DNA of 64,000 nucleotides from DATFVA01 sp963774455 (GCA_963774455.1 CAVZFD010000003.1:372001-436000), one strand, 5' to 3'. Counted from the stretch's first letter, positions 33,901 through 42,673 are shown. The notes: generated from the sequence alone by a model not told the origin. Program-made: numbers and translations.

Positions 33901-36577
33901 CTTTATATCCCCCCAGGATTTAAATGGTTTTGCTCCTTCGAAGAATTCCGCACTTGAACTTATTACTAAATTGAGGAATGGCGACCGTATCGGCTGGGTT
34001 AATGGTTCGAATTCTGAGCCTCTTGGAAATGATTTCAACACAAAGTTAAACCTGCTGAACCAGTTATCTCCGAATACGACCGGAAACCTTGCCGACAGAA
34101 TAACTGCAGCTGAACAATTATTTCAAGGATCATCATCTAATAAAAAAGTAATAATCCTGTTCAGCGCGGGAGATATCACTCCTTTTACCCTGATAACTGA
34201 TTTGAATGTTGATCCGGCAATAAAAATATACACTCTTGGTTTTGACGGGTTAAGTGCACAGCAGGATCTTATGAGCTACCTGGCCAATAAAACTAATGGA
34301 GAGTATTATGGAATCTCAAGTTCCGATGAAATACCCACAGCAGTGAATATTATGTGGCTTAGGTTACTTGGCCTGGAAATATCTTATTTATCCGGGAATA
34401 TTAATAGCGAATATTTTAATAATCAAAGCGGTTTGTCGTGGCAGGGAGGACTGTCGTGGCAGGGAGGACTATCCTGGCAGGGCGGATTATCCTGGCAGGG
34501 CGGATTATCCTGGCAGGGCGGGTTATCCTGGCAGGGCGGGTTATCCTGGCAGGGCGGGCTGTCCTGGCAGGGCGGCTTATCCTGGCAAGGGGCAGCGCTA
34601 GATATGGGAATTTCATGGCGCGGCAGTGAGTACTCGCTGGTAATATTGCCGCCGGGAGTATTCATCACCGATCCTCCTAATCTGCCGACTGCGGCAATCA
34701 CTCAGGATAATTATCAAAGTACCTCTAATGCAGCATATGGTATCGAGTTCTTCAATGGATACACTAGCGGATCGTTGGCTCCTTATAAATATTTCAGAAT
34801 AAATAATCCCGGAATCGGGGCATGGACTTATGCCATAGTAGAGAATACCCCCCCTGCAACTCCGGAACCAATACAGGTTTATATGGCAAATGGTTCGGAT
34901 TATATACTCGATTTTAAAACAAATCAGGAAAGATACATCTTAACTAATGATCAGAATGGAAATCCTGTTCCAGTCATTGTTCACCTCGAAGCAAAGTTAA
35001 CGCAGGGCGGTGAAAGCAGTAATCAGGATGATCATACAAAGACTGTCGGCGAACCTATTGATGATGCGATAGTCAGCGTGCAGATTACTTCTCCTGACGG
35101 TCAGAAAGTTGTTGGATTTTTAACTCCTTCCGGAAACGGTCTATATAGCATAGATCTTAATAGCACATTGATTGGGAACTATGATGTTAGCGTAATCGCA
35201 TCGGATAATGTTCCCGGCGACAGTGTGAATAATAGTCAGTATCTGCTTACAACCCAGCACAGCTTTTTTATCTCTCAGTCTGAAGAACCGGAGGAACCAG
35301 TTTTGGCATTCCCGCCGTATCCGATATTCTCAAACCAAAATATTAGTCTTGGTACAAGCGTACGCGTCTATGATGGTACCATCGCCAGCAATGCAAATGT
35401 TAATATTAATGGTTCTGCTAATATTGCTGGCGGTGTGGAAGGTGCCGGTTCATTCAGCGGCGGAACAAGCATTACAGGTCAGTATATTAAATTTAATGGA
35501 AGTGTTACACTGGGAGGAAGCACTCATCTGTCCGGTGACGTAAACAGCGGTGGAGCTATACAGGGCGGCACCAGCGTTATAATCGGCGGTAATGTGATTT
35601 CCGGTGATATCGTTCATCTGAACGGCAGCACCATGGTAAGTGGTAATCTGGATGCAGCAGGGGATGTAACCCTCGGTACGTCCGTAAGAATATCAGGCAA
35701 TTTAACAACTGCAGGCTCGTTATCGAAGGGTAGGAGTACAATAATATCGGGTACTATTACTGAAAATGGCACGCCGCTTCCTCCTGAAACATATAGTCTG
35801 GTAACATTGCCCCCTCCGACTGCTTTCAGTTCAGGTGGAAATAATATCACCAATAGCTGTACTCTTAGTCCTGGTTCTTATGGTTCTGTAACCCTGGGTA
35901 CATCTAAAACTTTGAGTCTGAGTAATGGTGATTATTATTTCGATTCCATTTCAATGAACGGGAGTTGTAAATTAAACCTGGATTTAAATGGAGGGAAAAT
36001 TCATATTTATGTATCCGGAAATGTTACGATCGGTACCAGTTTTAGGTTAAACATCACTGACGGAAATCCGGAAGATGTTTATCTGGAAACGCACGGTGAT
36101 TTTAGTATGAACGGCAGCTGCAGATGGAATGGAATCATCTTCTGCCCAACTGGTAAATTTACTGCAGGTACAAGCTGCATCATAACCGGCGACATTTGGA
36201 CCTCCGGTGATATAAGTTTAGGCGGGAGCTGTAAGATATACTGTATTCAGGCTCCTCTGGGCAAAGAAACTGCAGATCCACAGAACCAGGTAAATACTCA
36301 ACCGGTAGTTCCGGATCAAATGGCTCTCCTTCAGAATTACCCGAACCCGTTTAACCCTTCTACTACGATAAATTACCAGCTGCCTGAGAAAAACCATGTT
36401 TCGTTACAAATCTATAGTGTTCTGGGTGAGCTCGTGACTACACTGGTGGATCAGGATATGGATGCCGGTTATCACTCAGTCTATTGGAGTGCAGGCAATT
36501 TAGCCAGCGGCATTTATATATATAGATTACGTGCGGGCTCGTTTGTCTCAACGAAGAAGATGATTTTAGTTAAGTAA
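30905..36577 (+). CDS. Giant mosaic exoprotein: LamG, beta-helix, metzincin, vWA-like, GLSWQG repeats, bactofilin-like region, T9SS tail
   Basis: The 1890-residue exported protein (signal peptide ending ISCNLSFA) has a LamG-like domain at about 35-205. A right-handed beta-helix (about 290-640) begins at VTLRSAIQEAN and is dense in NNxISxN turns. The metzincin site HEIGHYSGLAD is at 911-921, fitting HExxHxxGxxD with three His zinc ligands. A vWA-like domain follows (YDVVLVFDGSAGF, about 988-1160), in which the second MIDAS serine of DxSxS is replaced by Gly. Nine GLSWQG hexapeptides (1176-1229), Ig-like segments and a bactofilin/polymer-forming-like beta-helix (about 1480-1785, alternating NGS and GTS turns) come next. 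The tail YPNPFNPSTTINYQ to GIYIYRLRAG is a T9SS sorting domain. It is probably a cell-surface protease or adhesin; activity and target are unknown. Confidence 0.75.
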   Translation: MKRIYNKSIALFSLLIFLISCNLSFADDTNNAFVLNGLTSSLKTLDGDPINGDANQNGFAYFNSNYSGSNRKITVDTWVYLLGDNPGKQMTIITRAVSDGSSFSMYIQDGAAYFSVGNGTPISTANTFSALPAFTWIRLTGTYDGAHLKLYYNGDLAASCSESLNQCYTNGIGLFIGNYEDKAFNGLIDEIRIFKTALTSSQLQSCNGDGNPSSSIPSSLMQYLYGRWSFTEITAYYGAPVLKDLSSKKNYLRISDITDVVESDHLPFFVVNSTQDLPDLNPGDGTADAGDGVVTLRSAIQEANVLPGRQTVYFYILDNVLLSLQPVSALPEISDEIILDGTLQRGYSGTPLIETQGSYGGIVITGGGSIVQGLSLVSSSGPGLILPGSGGNNITSNIISGITIGSPSNNINGNTLSNSTGNGISFIAGGNNNQVGVLAANNILSNAGYGAALDGVNNNLIENNNISLNASGGVSLNSSTANTLSGNNISENQANGIDINGDNNILENNSISSNTGFGLSLISSAGNQVIDNTISNNNLGGISLTNSTGTFSGNTISGNLSSGVALNSSDESMFIRNTISGNSNNGVVINGSSNTLDSNVVNNNSSAGIFVESGNNNSILYNSIYDNTDLGIKLNASANESQTYPTLNTLYSWQDETALPDIRGGTAIQGTLNSLPQRTYKVQLYSNSGSTVREGHNFLGEIEVTTDIAGEADFLANLKDIVLQTGEVVSATATLLDNSLNALSTSEFSASIQRSEDEGNHYKVNTTIAGIPLHWKDGESNYQIAASVVSRGFDADLENGFNTWNGLEQLTYSRKNLANTEKWGGNADGVNNIVWFQDSGTWEDSTGAPTNVLAVTRVRYNALNGEMTDIDIAFNGDPVSLTTGEHFLWTSNSDPNNPDPDKLDIQNVATHEIGHYSGLADLYNPGDINYTIDLKNNNQIATMYGRIDKGETNKRYLHPESYVNQLDVTTDDIGGINYIYSHLNDVYYDVVLVFDGSAGFISPQDLNGFAPSKNSALELITKLRNGDRIGWVNGSNSEPLGNDFNTKLNLLNQLSPNTTGNLADRITAAEQLFQGSSSNKKVIILFSAGDITPFTLITDLNVDPAIKIYTLGFDGLSAQQDLMSYLANKTNGEYYGISSSDEIPTAVNIMWLRLLGLEISYLSGNINSEYFNNQSGLSWQGGLSWQGGLSWQGGLSWQGGLSWQGGLSWQGGLSWQGGLSWQGGLSWQGAALDMGISWRGSEYSLVILPPGVFITDPPNLPTAAITQDNYQSTSNAAYGIEFFNGYTSGSLAPYKYFRINNPGIGAWTYAIVENTPPATPEPIQVYMANGSDYILDFKTNQERYILTNDQNGNPVPVIVHLEAKLTQGGESSNQDDHTKTVGEPIDDAIVSVQITSPDGQKVVGFLTPSGNGLYSIDLNSTLIGNYDVSVIASDNVPGDSVNNSQYLLTTQHSFFISQSEEPEEPVLAFPPYPIFSNQNISLGTSVRVYDGTIASNANVNINGSANIAGGVEGAGSFSGGTSITGQYIKFNGSVTLGGSTHLSGDVNSGGAIQGGTSVIIGGNVISGDIVHLNGSTMVSGNLDAAGDVTLGTSVRISGNLTTAGSLSKGRSTIISGTITENGTPLPPETYSLVTLPPPTAFSSGGNNITNSCTLSPGSYGSVTLGTSKTLSLSNGDYYFDSISMNGSCKLNLDLNGGKIHIYVSGNVTIGTSFRLNITDGNPEDVYLETHGDFSMNGSCRWNGIIFCPTGKFTAGTSCIITGDIWTSGDISLGGSCKIYCIQAPLGKETADPQNQVNTQPVVPDQMALLQNYPNPFNPSTTINYQLPEKNHVSLQIYSVLGELVTTLVDQDMDAGYHSVYWSAGNLASGIYIYRLRAGSFVSTKKMILVK
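34430..34591 (+). repeat. Nine in-frame 18-bp repeats encoding GLSWQG
   Basis: Nine perfect hexapeptides GLSWQG are encoded by nine 18-bp units with a few synonymous changes (GGA/GGG/GGC, TTA/CTA/CTG, TCG/TCC). A degenerate MGISWRG follows 9 codons later. The unit is invariant at protein level while third positions vary, which points to selection on the peptide rather than only recent DNA expansion. Confidence 0.95.
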
Positions 36578-36585
36578 AACTTATT

Positions 36586-36618
36586 GTCCCTGAACCTCCG
36601 GCAGGTTCAGGGACTTTT
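36586..36618 (+). terminator. Rho-independent terminator
   Basis: GTCCCTGAACCT (36586-36597) pairs perfectly with AGGTTCAGGGAC (36603-36614) around a 5-nt loop, followed by TTTTATTT. It lies 8 bp after the stop of the 30905 gene. Confidence 0.9.
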
Positions 36619-36690
36619 ATTTACAATATATCGAATGTCAACGGGCTACAAAAAATTAAATCAACCTGGTCCGGGATGTTTAAATAAAGA

Positions 36691-39600
36691 ATGAAAACCA
36701 GTCATCTTTTATTAATTCTTTTGCTTCTGTTGCTTTCCACGGTAAGAGCACAAAATCATATTGTGTTTAATCATCTTACCGTAGCGGATGGCTTATCCCA
36801 GAGTGCGGTGACATGCATATTCCAGGATACGAAAGGTTTTATGTGGTTCGGTACGCAGGACGGTTTGAACAGGTATGACGGGTATAATCTGAAGGTATTT
36901 AAGAATGATCCGGCAGACTCTTCCAGTCTTATAAACAATTTCATTTTTTCCATTTATGAGGATTCTTCCGGTACAATGTATGTCGAAAACCAGGGTGGTG
37001 GATTTCAAAAATATATCTCCCTGACGGAATCATTTGTCAGGATCTCCAAAGATAAAATTAATCTGAAAAACGCAAGGTACAGTACCGTTAGTGCATTTCA
37101 TCAGGATGCAGACGGCGTACAATGGATTGGAGGTCTGGGTTCAGGGACCGGTTTAAAGCGCCTCGACTTACATACAGGTAAGACCATCGTCTATAAGCAT
37201 GATCCATCCATTCCCTCAAGTTTGAGCGATGACAAAGTTTATTCTGTTTACCGCGACCATTCTGGAAATTTATGGGTCGGTACCTTCAATGGGTTAGATA
37301 AACTGAATGAAAAAACCGGTGAGTTCAAGCATTATCGTCATGATCCCAACGATCCAAACAGCCTTTCAGATAATTTTGTATGGCCTGTTTATGAGGACAG
37401 GCAGGGATATTTGTGGGTAGGGACTGTCAAAGGAGGTCTTAACAGGTTTGATCCCGCAGCTGGAACCTTTATAAATTATAAGAATGATTCTTCTGATCCT
37501 GCCAGCATAAATGATAATTTTATTTTTTCTATATATGAAGACCTCAGCGGGATGATGTGGATTGGTACAAATACCGGCGGAGTTAACTATTTCTATACTT
37601 CTTCACAGGTGTTTGATTACTTCTCGAATGAGCCTGCAAACAAGAACAGCCTGAGTGATAATTCGGTTCTTTCAATGTGCGTGGATGAAAACGGTATATA
37701 CTGGATAGGAACCATGAAGGGCGGACTTAATAGATTCGATGACAACAAAAATCAGTTCAGCAACTATACATACAACCCTTCTACTTCTAATAGTATCGCG
37801 GCCAACTCAATACAGACTTTGTTTGAAGACAAATCAGGAATATTATGGATCGGTACTTTCAGCAGCGGATTAGATGCTTTCGATCCGGAGAAATTAATAT
37901 TTAAACATTATAAGAATAATCCATCTAATATAAATTCACTTTCCGACAACCGAGTATATTCGATCGCGGAGGACAAAGCAGGTTTTATATGGATAGGGAC
38001 ATACGGTGGGGGTCTTAATAAACTTGATCCTTCCACAGGTAATATCACACGGTTTGTGCATAATGAGAACGATCCTAATACAATCTCTTCTAATGCAGTG
38101 TGGTCATTAGCTATTGAAGATTCGGACAAAATATGGCTCGGTACTTTCGGCGGAGGTATAAACATTTTTAATCCCGGCGAAAATAAAGTTGTAGTTCTTC
38201 ATAACGATCCCCGGGATCCTGAGAGCTTACTGGATGATAATGTTATAAGAATTTTCATTGATGATAATGATAATATATGGGCAGGCACAACGAAGGGTTT
38301 AAGTCGTTATGATAAGACAACCCACAAGTTTAAAAACTACCGTGAGAAAGACGGCCTTCCTAACGAGTTTATCTACGGTATTCTCCAGGATAATTCAGGG
38401 AACCTCTGGCTCAGCACGAACAACGGTCTTTCAATGTTCAATCCCGTGACAGAAAATTTCACCAATTACTTTTATCAGGACGGGCTCCAGGGAAATGAAT
38501 TCAACCAGAGTGCTTTCGCGAAAGACAAGAAAAGCGGCAGGTTATTATTTGGAGGCAACAACGGCTTTAATGTATTCAATCCTGCAAACATAAGAGGTAA
38601 TACCTACATTCCCCCCGTTGTATTCACGGAATATACACGTTATAATACTGACGATAAGGAAGGCAAGCCTATATTCGAAAAAGGAATTTCAGAGCGCGAC
38701 AGTCTTTTTCTTACGTATAAAGACAACATTATAAACCTGCAGTTTTCCGCATTAAGCTACTACAACAACTCGGAGAACAGGTATAAATATTTGCTTGTTG
38801 GTTTTAACAAAAACTGGATTCAGCTCGGTACGGATCATACCATCACTTTTACTAACCTGTCGCCCGGGAAATACAATCTCAAAGTAATTGGTTCAAATAA
38901 CGATGGGATATGGAATAATACAGGCGCTGATTTATTTATTGAAGTTACTCCTCCCTGGTGGAGAACTAAAACAGCATATGGGTTTTACATAGTAATTTTT
39001 CTTGGTGTCCTTTACGGCGCAAGGAGGATAGAATTAAACAGGCGTGAACAGAAAGCACAGATACGGGAGAATGAGCTAAGACTTAAAGCCACCGAAGCTG
39101 AGAAACGCGCTATAGAGGCCGAGAATGAACGTAAGACCAAAGAGCTTGAAGAAGCACGGCAGATGCAGTTATCAATGCTGCCCAAGACTCTCCCTCAGCT
39201 GCCTAACCTGGAAATTGCAGCGTTTATGAGGACAGCAACAGAAGTAGGCGGAGACTACTATGACTTCATTAAGCATGACGGTGGTCCTCTCCATATAGGT
39301 TTTGGGGATGCCACGGGGCATGGGCTGCAGGCAGGAATAATGGTTACACTGATGAAGGGATTCTTCACATCTGATGCTGCTAAACTTGAGCTAAAAGAAT
39401 TTATGAGTCACTGCACCGCGATGATTAAAGAAATTAAGCTCGGCAGGATACTGATGTCATTCAGTCTTTTACGGATAATGGATCATAAAATGACCATTAC
39501 CAGCGGGGGTATGCCCCCGGTTTATTATTACAGTAAAGAGACGAAAGAAGTCGAGGAGATCCTTATACAGGGAATGCCTCTGGGTGCTATGAAAAGGTTT

Positions 39601-39849
39601 TCCTACCAGGTGGTGGAAAAAGATCTTAAGCCCGGCGACACTATTCTGTTGATGACAGATGGCTTTCCCGAACAGATGAATCAGAATGAAGAGATGTACG
39701 ATTACCCCAGGGTGAAAGACAAGTTTAAGGAAATTGCAGAATGTTCCCCCGATTCGATTATTCAGAATCTGGTTGAAACAGCAGACGGGTGGATGGGAGA
39801 ACGCGAACAGGCAGATGATATTACATTTATAGTTTTAAAAGTAAAATAG
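36691..39849 (+). CDS. Reg_prop/Y_Y_Y transmembrane sensor fused to SpoIIE-type phosphatase
   Basis: The 1052-residue protein has a signal peptide (LLLILLLLLLSTVRAQN) and a periplasmic double propeller (about 25-640). The propeller is made of Reg_prop repeats such as FQDTKGFMWFGTQDGLNRYD and RDHSGNLWVGTFNGLDKL. A Y_Y_Y domain follows (about 670-750, SGRLLFGG before it). One transmembrane helix (YGFYIVIFLGVLYG, about 762-776), a Lys/Glu/Arg coiled coil (about 785-835) and a PP2C/SpoIIE phosphatase (EVGGDYYDF, GFGDATGHG, LLMTDGFPE, ADDITFIVL) complete it. In Bacteroidota such propellers normally precede a histidine kinase; here the output is a serine phosphatase. The next genes encode the matching kinase and STAS protein, so it probably dephosphorylates the STAS antagonist on an external signal. 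Confidence 0.85.
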   Translation: MKTSHLLLILLLLLLSTVRAQNHIVFNHLTVADGLSQSAVTCIFQDTKGFMWFGTQDGLNRYDGYNLKVFKNDPADSSSLINNFIFSIYEDSSGTMYVENQGGGFQKYISLTESFVRISKDKINLKNARYSTVSAFHQDADGVQWIGGLGSGTGLKRLDLHTGKTIVYKHDPSIPSSLSDDKVYSVYRDHSGNLWVGTFNGLDKLNEKTGEFKHYRHDPNDPNSLSDNFVWPVYEDRQGYLWVGTVKGGLNRFDPAAGTFINYKNDSSDPASINDNFIFSIYEDLSGMMWIGTNTGGVNYFYTSSQVFDYFSNEPANKNSLSDNSVLSMCVDENGIYWIGTMKGGLNRFDDNKNQFSNYTYNPSTSNSIAANSIQTLFEDKSGILWIGTFSSGLDAFDPEKLIFKHYKNNPSNINSLSDNRVYSIAEDKAGFIWIGTYGGGLNKLDPSTGNITRFVHNENDPNTISSNAVWSLAIEDSDKIWLGTFGGGINIFNPGENKVVVLHNDPRDPESLLDDNVIRIFIDDNDNIWAGTTKGLSRYDKTTHKFKNYREKDGLPNEFIYGILQDNSGNLWLSTNNGLSMFNPVTENFTNYFYQDGLQGNEFNQSAFAKDKKSGRLLFGGNNGFNVFNPANIRGNTYIPPVVFTEYTRYNTDDKEGKPIFEKGISERDSLFLTYKDNIINLQFSALSYYNNSENRYKYLLVGFNKNWIQLGTDHTITFTNLSPGKYNLKVIGSNNDGIWNNTGADLFIEVTPPWWRTKTAYGFYIVIFLGVLYGARRIELNRREQKAQIRENELRLKATEAEKRAIEAENERKTKELEEARQMQLSMLPKTLPQLPNLEIAAFMRTATEVGGDYYDFIKHDGGPLHIGFGDATGHGLQAGIMVTLMKGFFTSDAAKLELKEFMSHCTAMIKEIKLGRILMSFSLLRIMDHKMTITSGGMPPVYYYSKETKEVEEILIQGMPLGAMKRFSYQVVEKDLKPGDTILLMTDGFPEQMNQNEEMYDYPRVKDKFKEIAECSPDSIIQNLVETADGWMGEREQADDITFIVLKVK

Positions 39850-39938
39850 AAATCAGTGATGAAAAGAGCTGGGAATTTTTACTCTTACTTTTTGATACAA
39901 AATAATATTATATTCACTAAAATCCCGTTAAAACATTT

Positions 39939-40355
39939 ATGGACGAAAACTTTAACCTGAATATCAAGCTTCCGAATATACCTAACATAGAACTTGTTGC
40001 GGTTGAAGGACTTGAAAGAATGGGCAAATTCCTCGGCATTACTAATGAGAAGATCGGTGAAGCCAGAATGATAGTAAATGAAGCGATAATAAACGGTTTT
40101 GAACACTCGGGTATGGAAAATCCTTACGTCAATGTTGAATTCCTGATGACCAGGCAGAAGCTTACGATCCTGGTGACTGACTACGGCAAGGGCTTCGATC
40201 CGGAGACGGTTGCAACACCGGAAATATCAAAAAAGATAAGCAGTGAAAATAAACGCGGATGGGGTATTAAGCTGATGAAATCGCTTTCTGATGATATGAC
40301 GATTGAATCAGGCCCATCCGGTACTAAGATATCAATCATCAAAAACTTAACTTAA
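39939..40355 (+). CDS. RsbW-like anti-sigma/switch kinase (HATPase_c_2)
   Basis: The 138-residue cytoplasmic protein has the GHKL ATPase motifs of switch kinases: N-box IVNEAIINGFEHS (about 46-58), G1-type VTDYGKGFDPE (about 84-94) and RGWGIKLMKSLSD (about 113-125). RsbW/SpoIIAB-type proteins bind a sigma factor or other target and phosphorylate a STAS partner. The STAS gene follows 10 bp downstream and SpoIIE phosphatases flank the pair, giving a complete partner-switching set. The protein's target is not encoded nearby, so it may control a distant sigma factor or a c-di-GMP or second-messenger enzyme. Confidence 0.85.
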   Translation: MDENFNLNIKLPNIPNIELVAVEGLERMGKFLGITNEKIGEARMIVNEAIINGFEHSGMENPYVNVEFLMTRQKLTILVTDYGKGFDPETVATPEISKKISSENKRGWGIKLMKSLSDDMTIESGPSGTKISIIKNLT

Positions 40356-40365
40356 CGGAATTATC

Positions 40366-40704
40366 ATGGACAGCGAATTTAATCTTCAGACAGAAAAACT
40401 TGAAAACACTTTCCTTCTTAAAACTGAAGGATATATAAATAATGCAGCGGGAGAAAAGATAGCTCAGTTTTTTGCTGAGAACCCGATTAAAAATGCAATA
40501 TTCGACCTTCAAAAGTCGAAGGTTATCAACTCAATCGGGATCTCCTATCTGCTTGAAGTAATTGAGCAGATAAACGACAGGGAAGGGAAGATAATCTTCC
40601 TTAACCTTGATCCATCAATTGAAAAAACTTTTAAGATAATGGGATTATTCCAGTTTGCACAGACGGCAGATTCCCTGGATTCTGCTATGAAGGAACTTGC
40701 ATAA
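40366..40704 (+). CDS. STAS-domain anti-sigma factor antagonist (RsbV/SpoIIAA-like)
   Basis: The 112-residue single STAS domain has the typical strand AIFDLQKSKVINSIGISYLL, where a serine in NSIGIS (around residue 56-61) is the expected phosphorylation site at the start of the helix. It is followed by GKIIFLNLDPSIEKTFKIMG and FQFAQTADSLDSAM. Dephosphorylated STAS antagonists bind the switch kinase and free its target. The gene sits between the kinase (39939) and the second phosphatase (40750), the natural order of an rsb-like operon. The exact phosphoserine cannot be fixed without alignment. Confidence 0.85.
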   Translation: MDSEFNLQTEKLENTFLLKTEGYINNAAGEKIAQFFAENPIKNAIFDLQKSKVINSIGISYLLEVIEQINDREGKIIFLNLDPSIEKTFKIMGLFQFAQTADSLDSAMKELA

Positions 40705-40749
40705 GATCATTTGTCTTATAGAAAATATAAAGTTATAACGGTTGTTTAA

Positions 40750-42351
40750 TTGGAACAGAATTTACTAGTTGAAAAGCTTTCGTTGCAGGCTGAATCCTTC
40801 CAGGAAGGATTTAAGCTGTTAACACAGTCGGATTCATTCGAGGGAATCTTTAAAAACTTCGGTAATCTGCTCAGAGCAAATTTCATGATCACTAATCTTC
40901 ATCTGCTTCACAAAGCTGCACCGGGATCAGATTGGAAAGTGATTGGATCACAAAAGTTCGATGAAGCAGATAAGAAATACCTGGATAACCAGAAGCAGCA
41001 GACTATTTATTTTGAAGATGGAAAGTATAATGCTTCTATCGTTCTGCCGCTGACAGATTCATCCTTCCTGGGAATCCTGCTTGGCAACAAACTCTATGGG
41101 GATGGCCTATCTGACTTTGACAAAATAACACTTCAGATACTTCTGCAGGTTTTTTCCAGTGCATATGAATCCTTCCTTAATCAGAAAAAAGAAAAGAAGT
41201 TTATATTCGATCTGAATGAAAAAATTCTGCAGCTTAATAACCTGATAGAAACTGGAATTGACCTGGCAAAGTTTGAAAATCAGAATATCCTCTTCGAGAT
41301 GGCCCTCGCAAGGATGGTATCGTTGACCAATTCATCATCGGCATTAATAAACATATCTAAGGGAAATAAGGAGTTCGCTGAACAGCAGTTCACTTTTCCT
41401 CCCGGTATGCCGGCCGATAAAATTTTGAACAGCAGGTTTAAAATCGAATCATCCTTTGAATTCCGGAATATGCTTTACAGGTTTGTCCTTTCCGAAAAAG
41501 AAACCCGTAAGGGGGTTATCGAATTTGTTGAGCTCGACCAGATGCTGCTTGAAGCAATTTCGAGACAGGTACAGACAGCGATTGAAAATAACTTCCTTTT
41601 GAAGCAATCACTTGAAAAAGAACGGATTGAAAAGGAACTTCTGCTTGCGGCCTCAATCCAGCAGAGGATTATACCCGATAAACTTCCGGTGATTGAAGGT
41701 TATGAACTGGCCGGGAAGAACATCCCATCACGTGAAGTAGGAGGTGATTATTACGACTGTATTGATAAGGGCGACGGGAAATATGCTTTAATAATTGCCG
41801 ACGTTGCCGGTAAAGGTATAGCAGCCGCACTGCTTGTGAATACCTTGAATGCTTCGTTGTATTCATATCTTGAATTTGATCTCCCCTTAACTGAATTGAC
41901 CGACAGGCTGAATAAGCTGATATACAATGCTTCACCTCCGGATAAGTTTATTACCTTCTTTATAGCTGTGCTGGATTCAAAAACCGGGGAGCTTGATGTT
42001 GTAAATGCCGGTCATAATCCAATACTTTTTCTCAGGAAAGACGGGAAACTTAATAAGATCAATGCAGGCGGTATTGGACTGGGAATGCTCGACTTCGGCA
42101 TACCTTACCAGGGCGAAAAACTGGTGATGAATTCCGGCGATAAGCTTTTCTTCTATACCGACGGGATTCCCGAAGCAATGAATAAAGATGAAGTTGAATA
42201 TTCGGATGAGAGAATGATTGAATTCTTTCAAAATAACGCTGATAAGCCGGCCATCGAATTTATCAACGGAATTGTGGAAGACGTTGGTAAGCATGTAAAC
42301 GGTGAACCCCAGAGCGATGATATCACTTCGATGATCTTAAAAAGAAATTAG
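40750..42351 (+). CDS. GAF-domain SpoIIE-family serine phosphatase
   Basis: The 533-residue soluble protein starts with TTG at 40750 (no ATG fits upstream). Residues of about 15-150 and 175-290 look like two GAF-type sensory domains (FEGIFKNFGNLLRANFMITN, ARMVSLTNSSSALINISKGN). A coiled linker (KEELLLAASIQQRI) follows. The C-terminal SpoIIE/PP2C phosphatase runs from about 320, with REVGGDYYDCID, IIADVAGKGIAAALL, LFFYTDGIPEAMN and SDDITSMIL. It is the second phosphatase of the module and may respond to a cytoplasmic signal, whereas the 36691 product responds to a periplasmic one. Both would act on the STAS protein. Confidence 0.85.
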   Translation: MEQNLLVEKLSLQAESFQEGFKLLTQSDSFEGIFKNFGNLLRANFMITNLHLLHKAAPGSDWKVIGSQKFDEADKKYLDNQKQQTIYFEDGKYNASIVLPLTDSSFLGILLGNKLYGDGLSDFDKITLQILLQVFSSAYESFLNQKKEKKFIFDLNEKILQLNNLIETGIDLAKFENQNILFEMALARMVSLTNSSSALINISKGNKEFAEQQFTFPPGMPADKILNSRFKIESSFEFRNMLYRFVLSEKETRKGVIEFVELDQMLLEAISRQVQTAIENNFLLKQSLEKERIEKELLLAASIQQRIIPDKLPVIEGYELAGKNIPSREVGGDYYDCIDKGDGKYALIIADVAGKGIAAALLVNTLNASLYSYLEFDLPLTELTDRLNKLIYNASPPDKFITFFIAVLDSKTGELDVVNAGHNPILFLRKDGKLNKINAGGIGLGMLDFGIPYQGEKLVMNSGDKLFFYTDGIPEAMNKDEVEYSDERMIEFFQNNADKPAIEFINGIVEDVGKHVNGEPQSDDITSMILKRN

Positions 42352-42457
42352 TTTTACTTGTCGAGCTAATCCCGTTGGATATATTGTTTTCGGCACCATT
42401 CGTTACAACATATCTGCCTGCGAATTAAAATGAATAGGAATCTTACAAGGGATAAAA

Positions 42458-42670
42458 CTAAATTGTATTACTTCCTGGTTGAATCCGGATAAGGATCTTC
42501 AGCAGGTCGAGAGATTTTACGGAATCAACAGCATATTCTATTCTGCCGTCTTCACAAAGACCCTTAATTCCGGCCTCTTCATAGGCACGGATGAATTCCT
42601 TCGTACATTCCTCCCTAACTAATTCCGCAGCTATTTCAATATCCGCATTCATTTTTTGTTCCATAGTCAA
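42458..42670 (-). CDS. Small conserved-looking hypothetical protein downstream of the decarboxylase
   Basis: The 70-residue acidic protein (EQKMNADIEIAAELVREECT, then KEFIRAYEEAGIKGLCEDGR) is predicted mainly helical with no signal peptide or membrane segment. Its start lies 3 bp after the decarboxylase stop, so the two are probably co-transcribed. I do not recognise a family. It could be a small accessory protein or a chance frame; tight spacing and a sensible composition argue for a real gene. Confidence 0.5.
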   Translation of the reverse strand: MTMEQKMNADIEIAAELVREECTKEFIRAYEEAGIKGLCEDGRIEYAVDSVKSLDLLKILIRIQPGSNTI

Positions 42671-42673
42671 ATC

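Noticed and set aside
34368..34701. Open frames on both strands over the GLSWQG repeat
   Set aside because: An 18-bp repeat keeps all frames open; only the frame of the long exoprotein continues into real domains.
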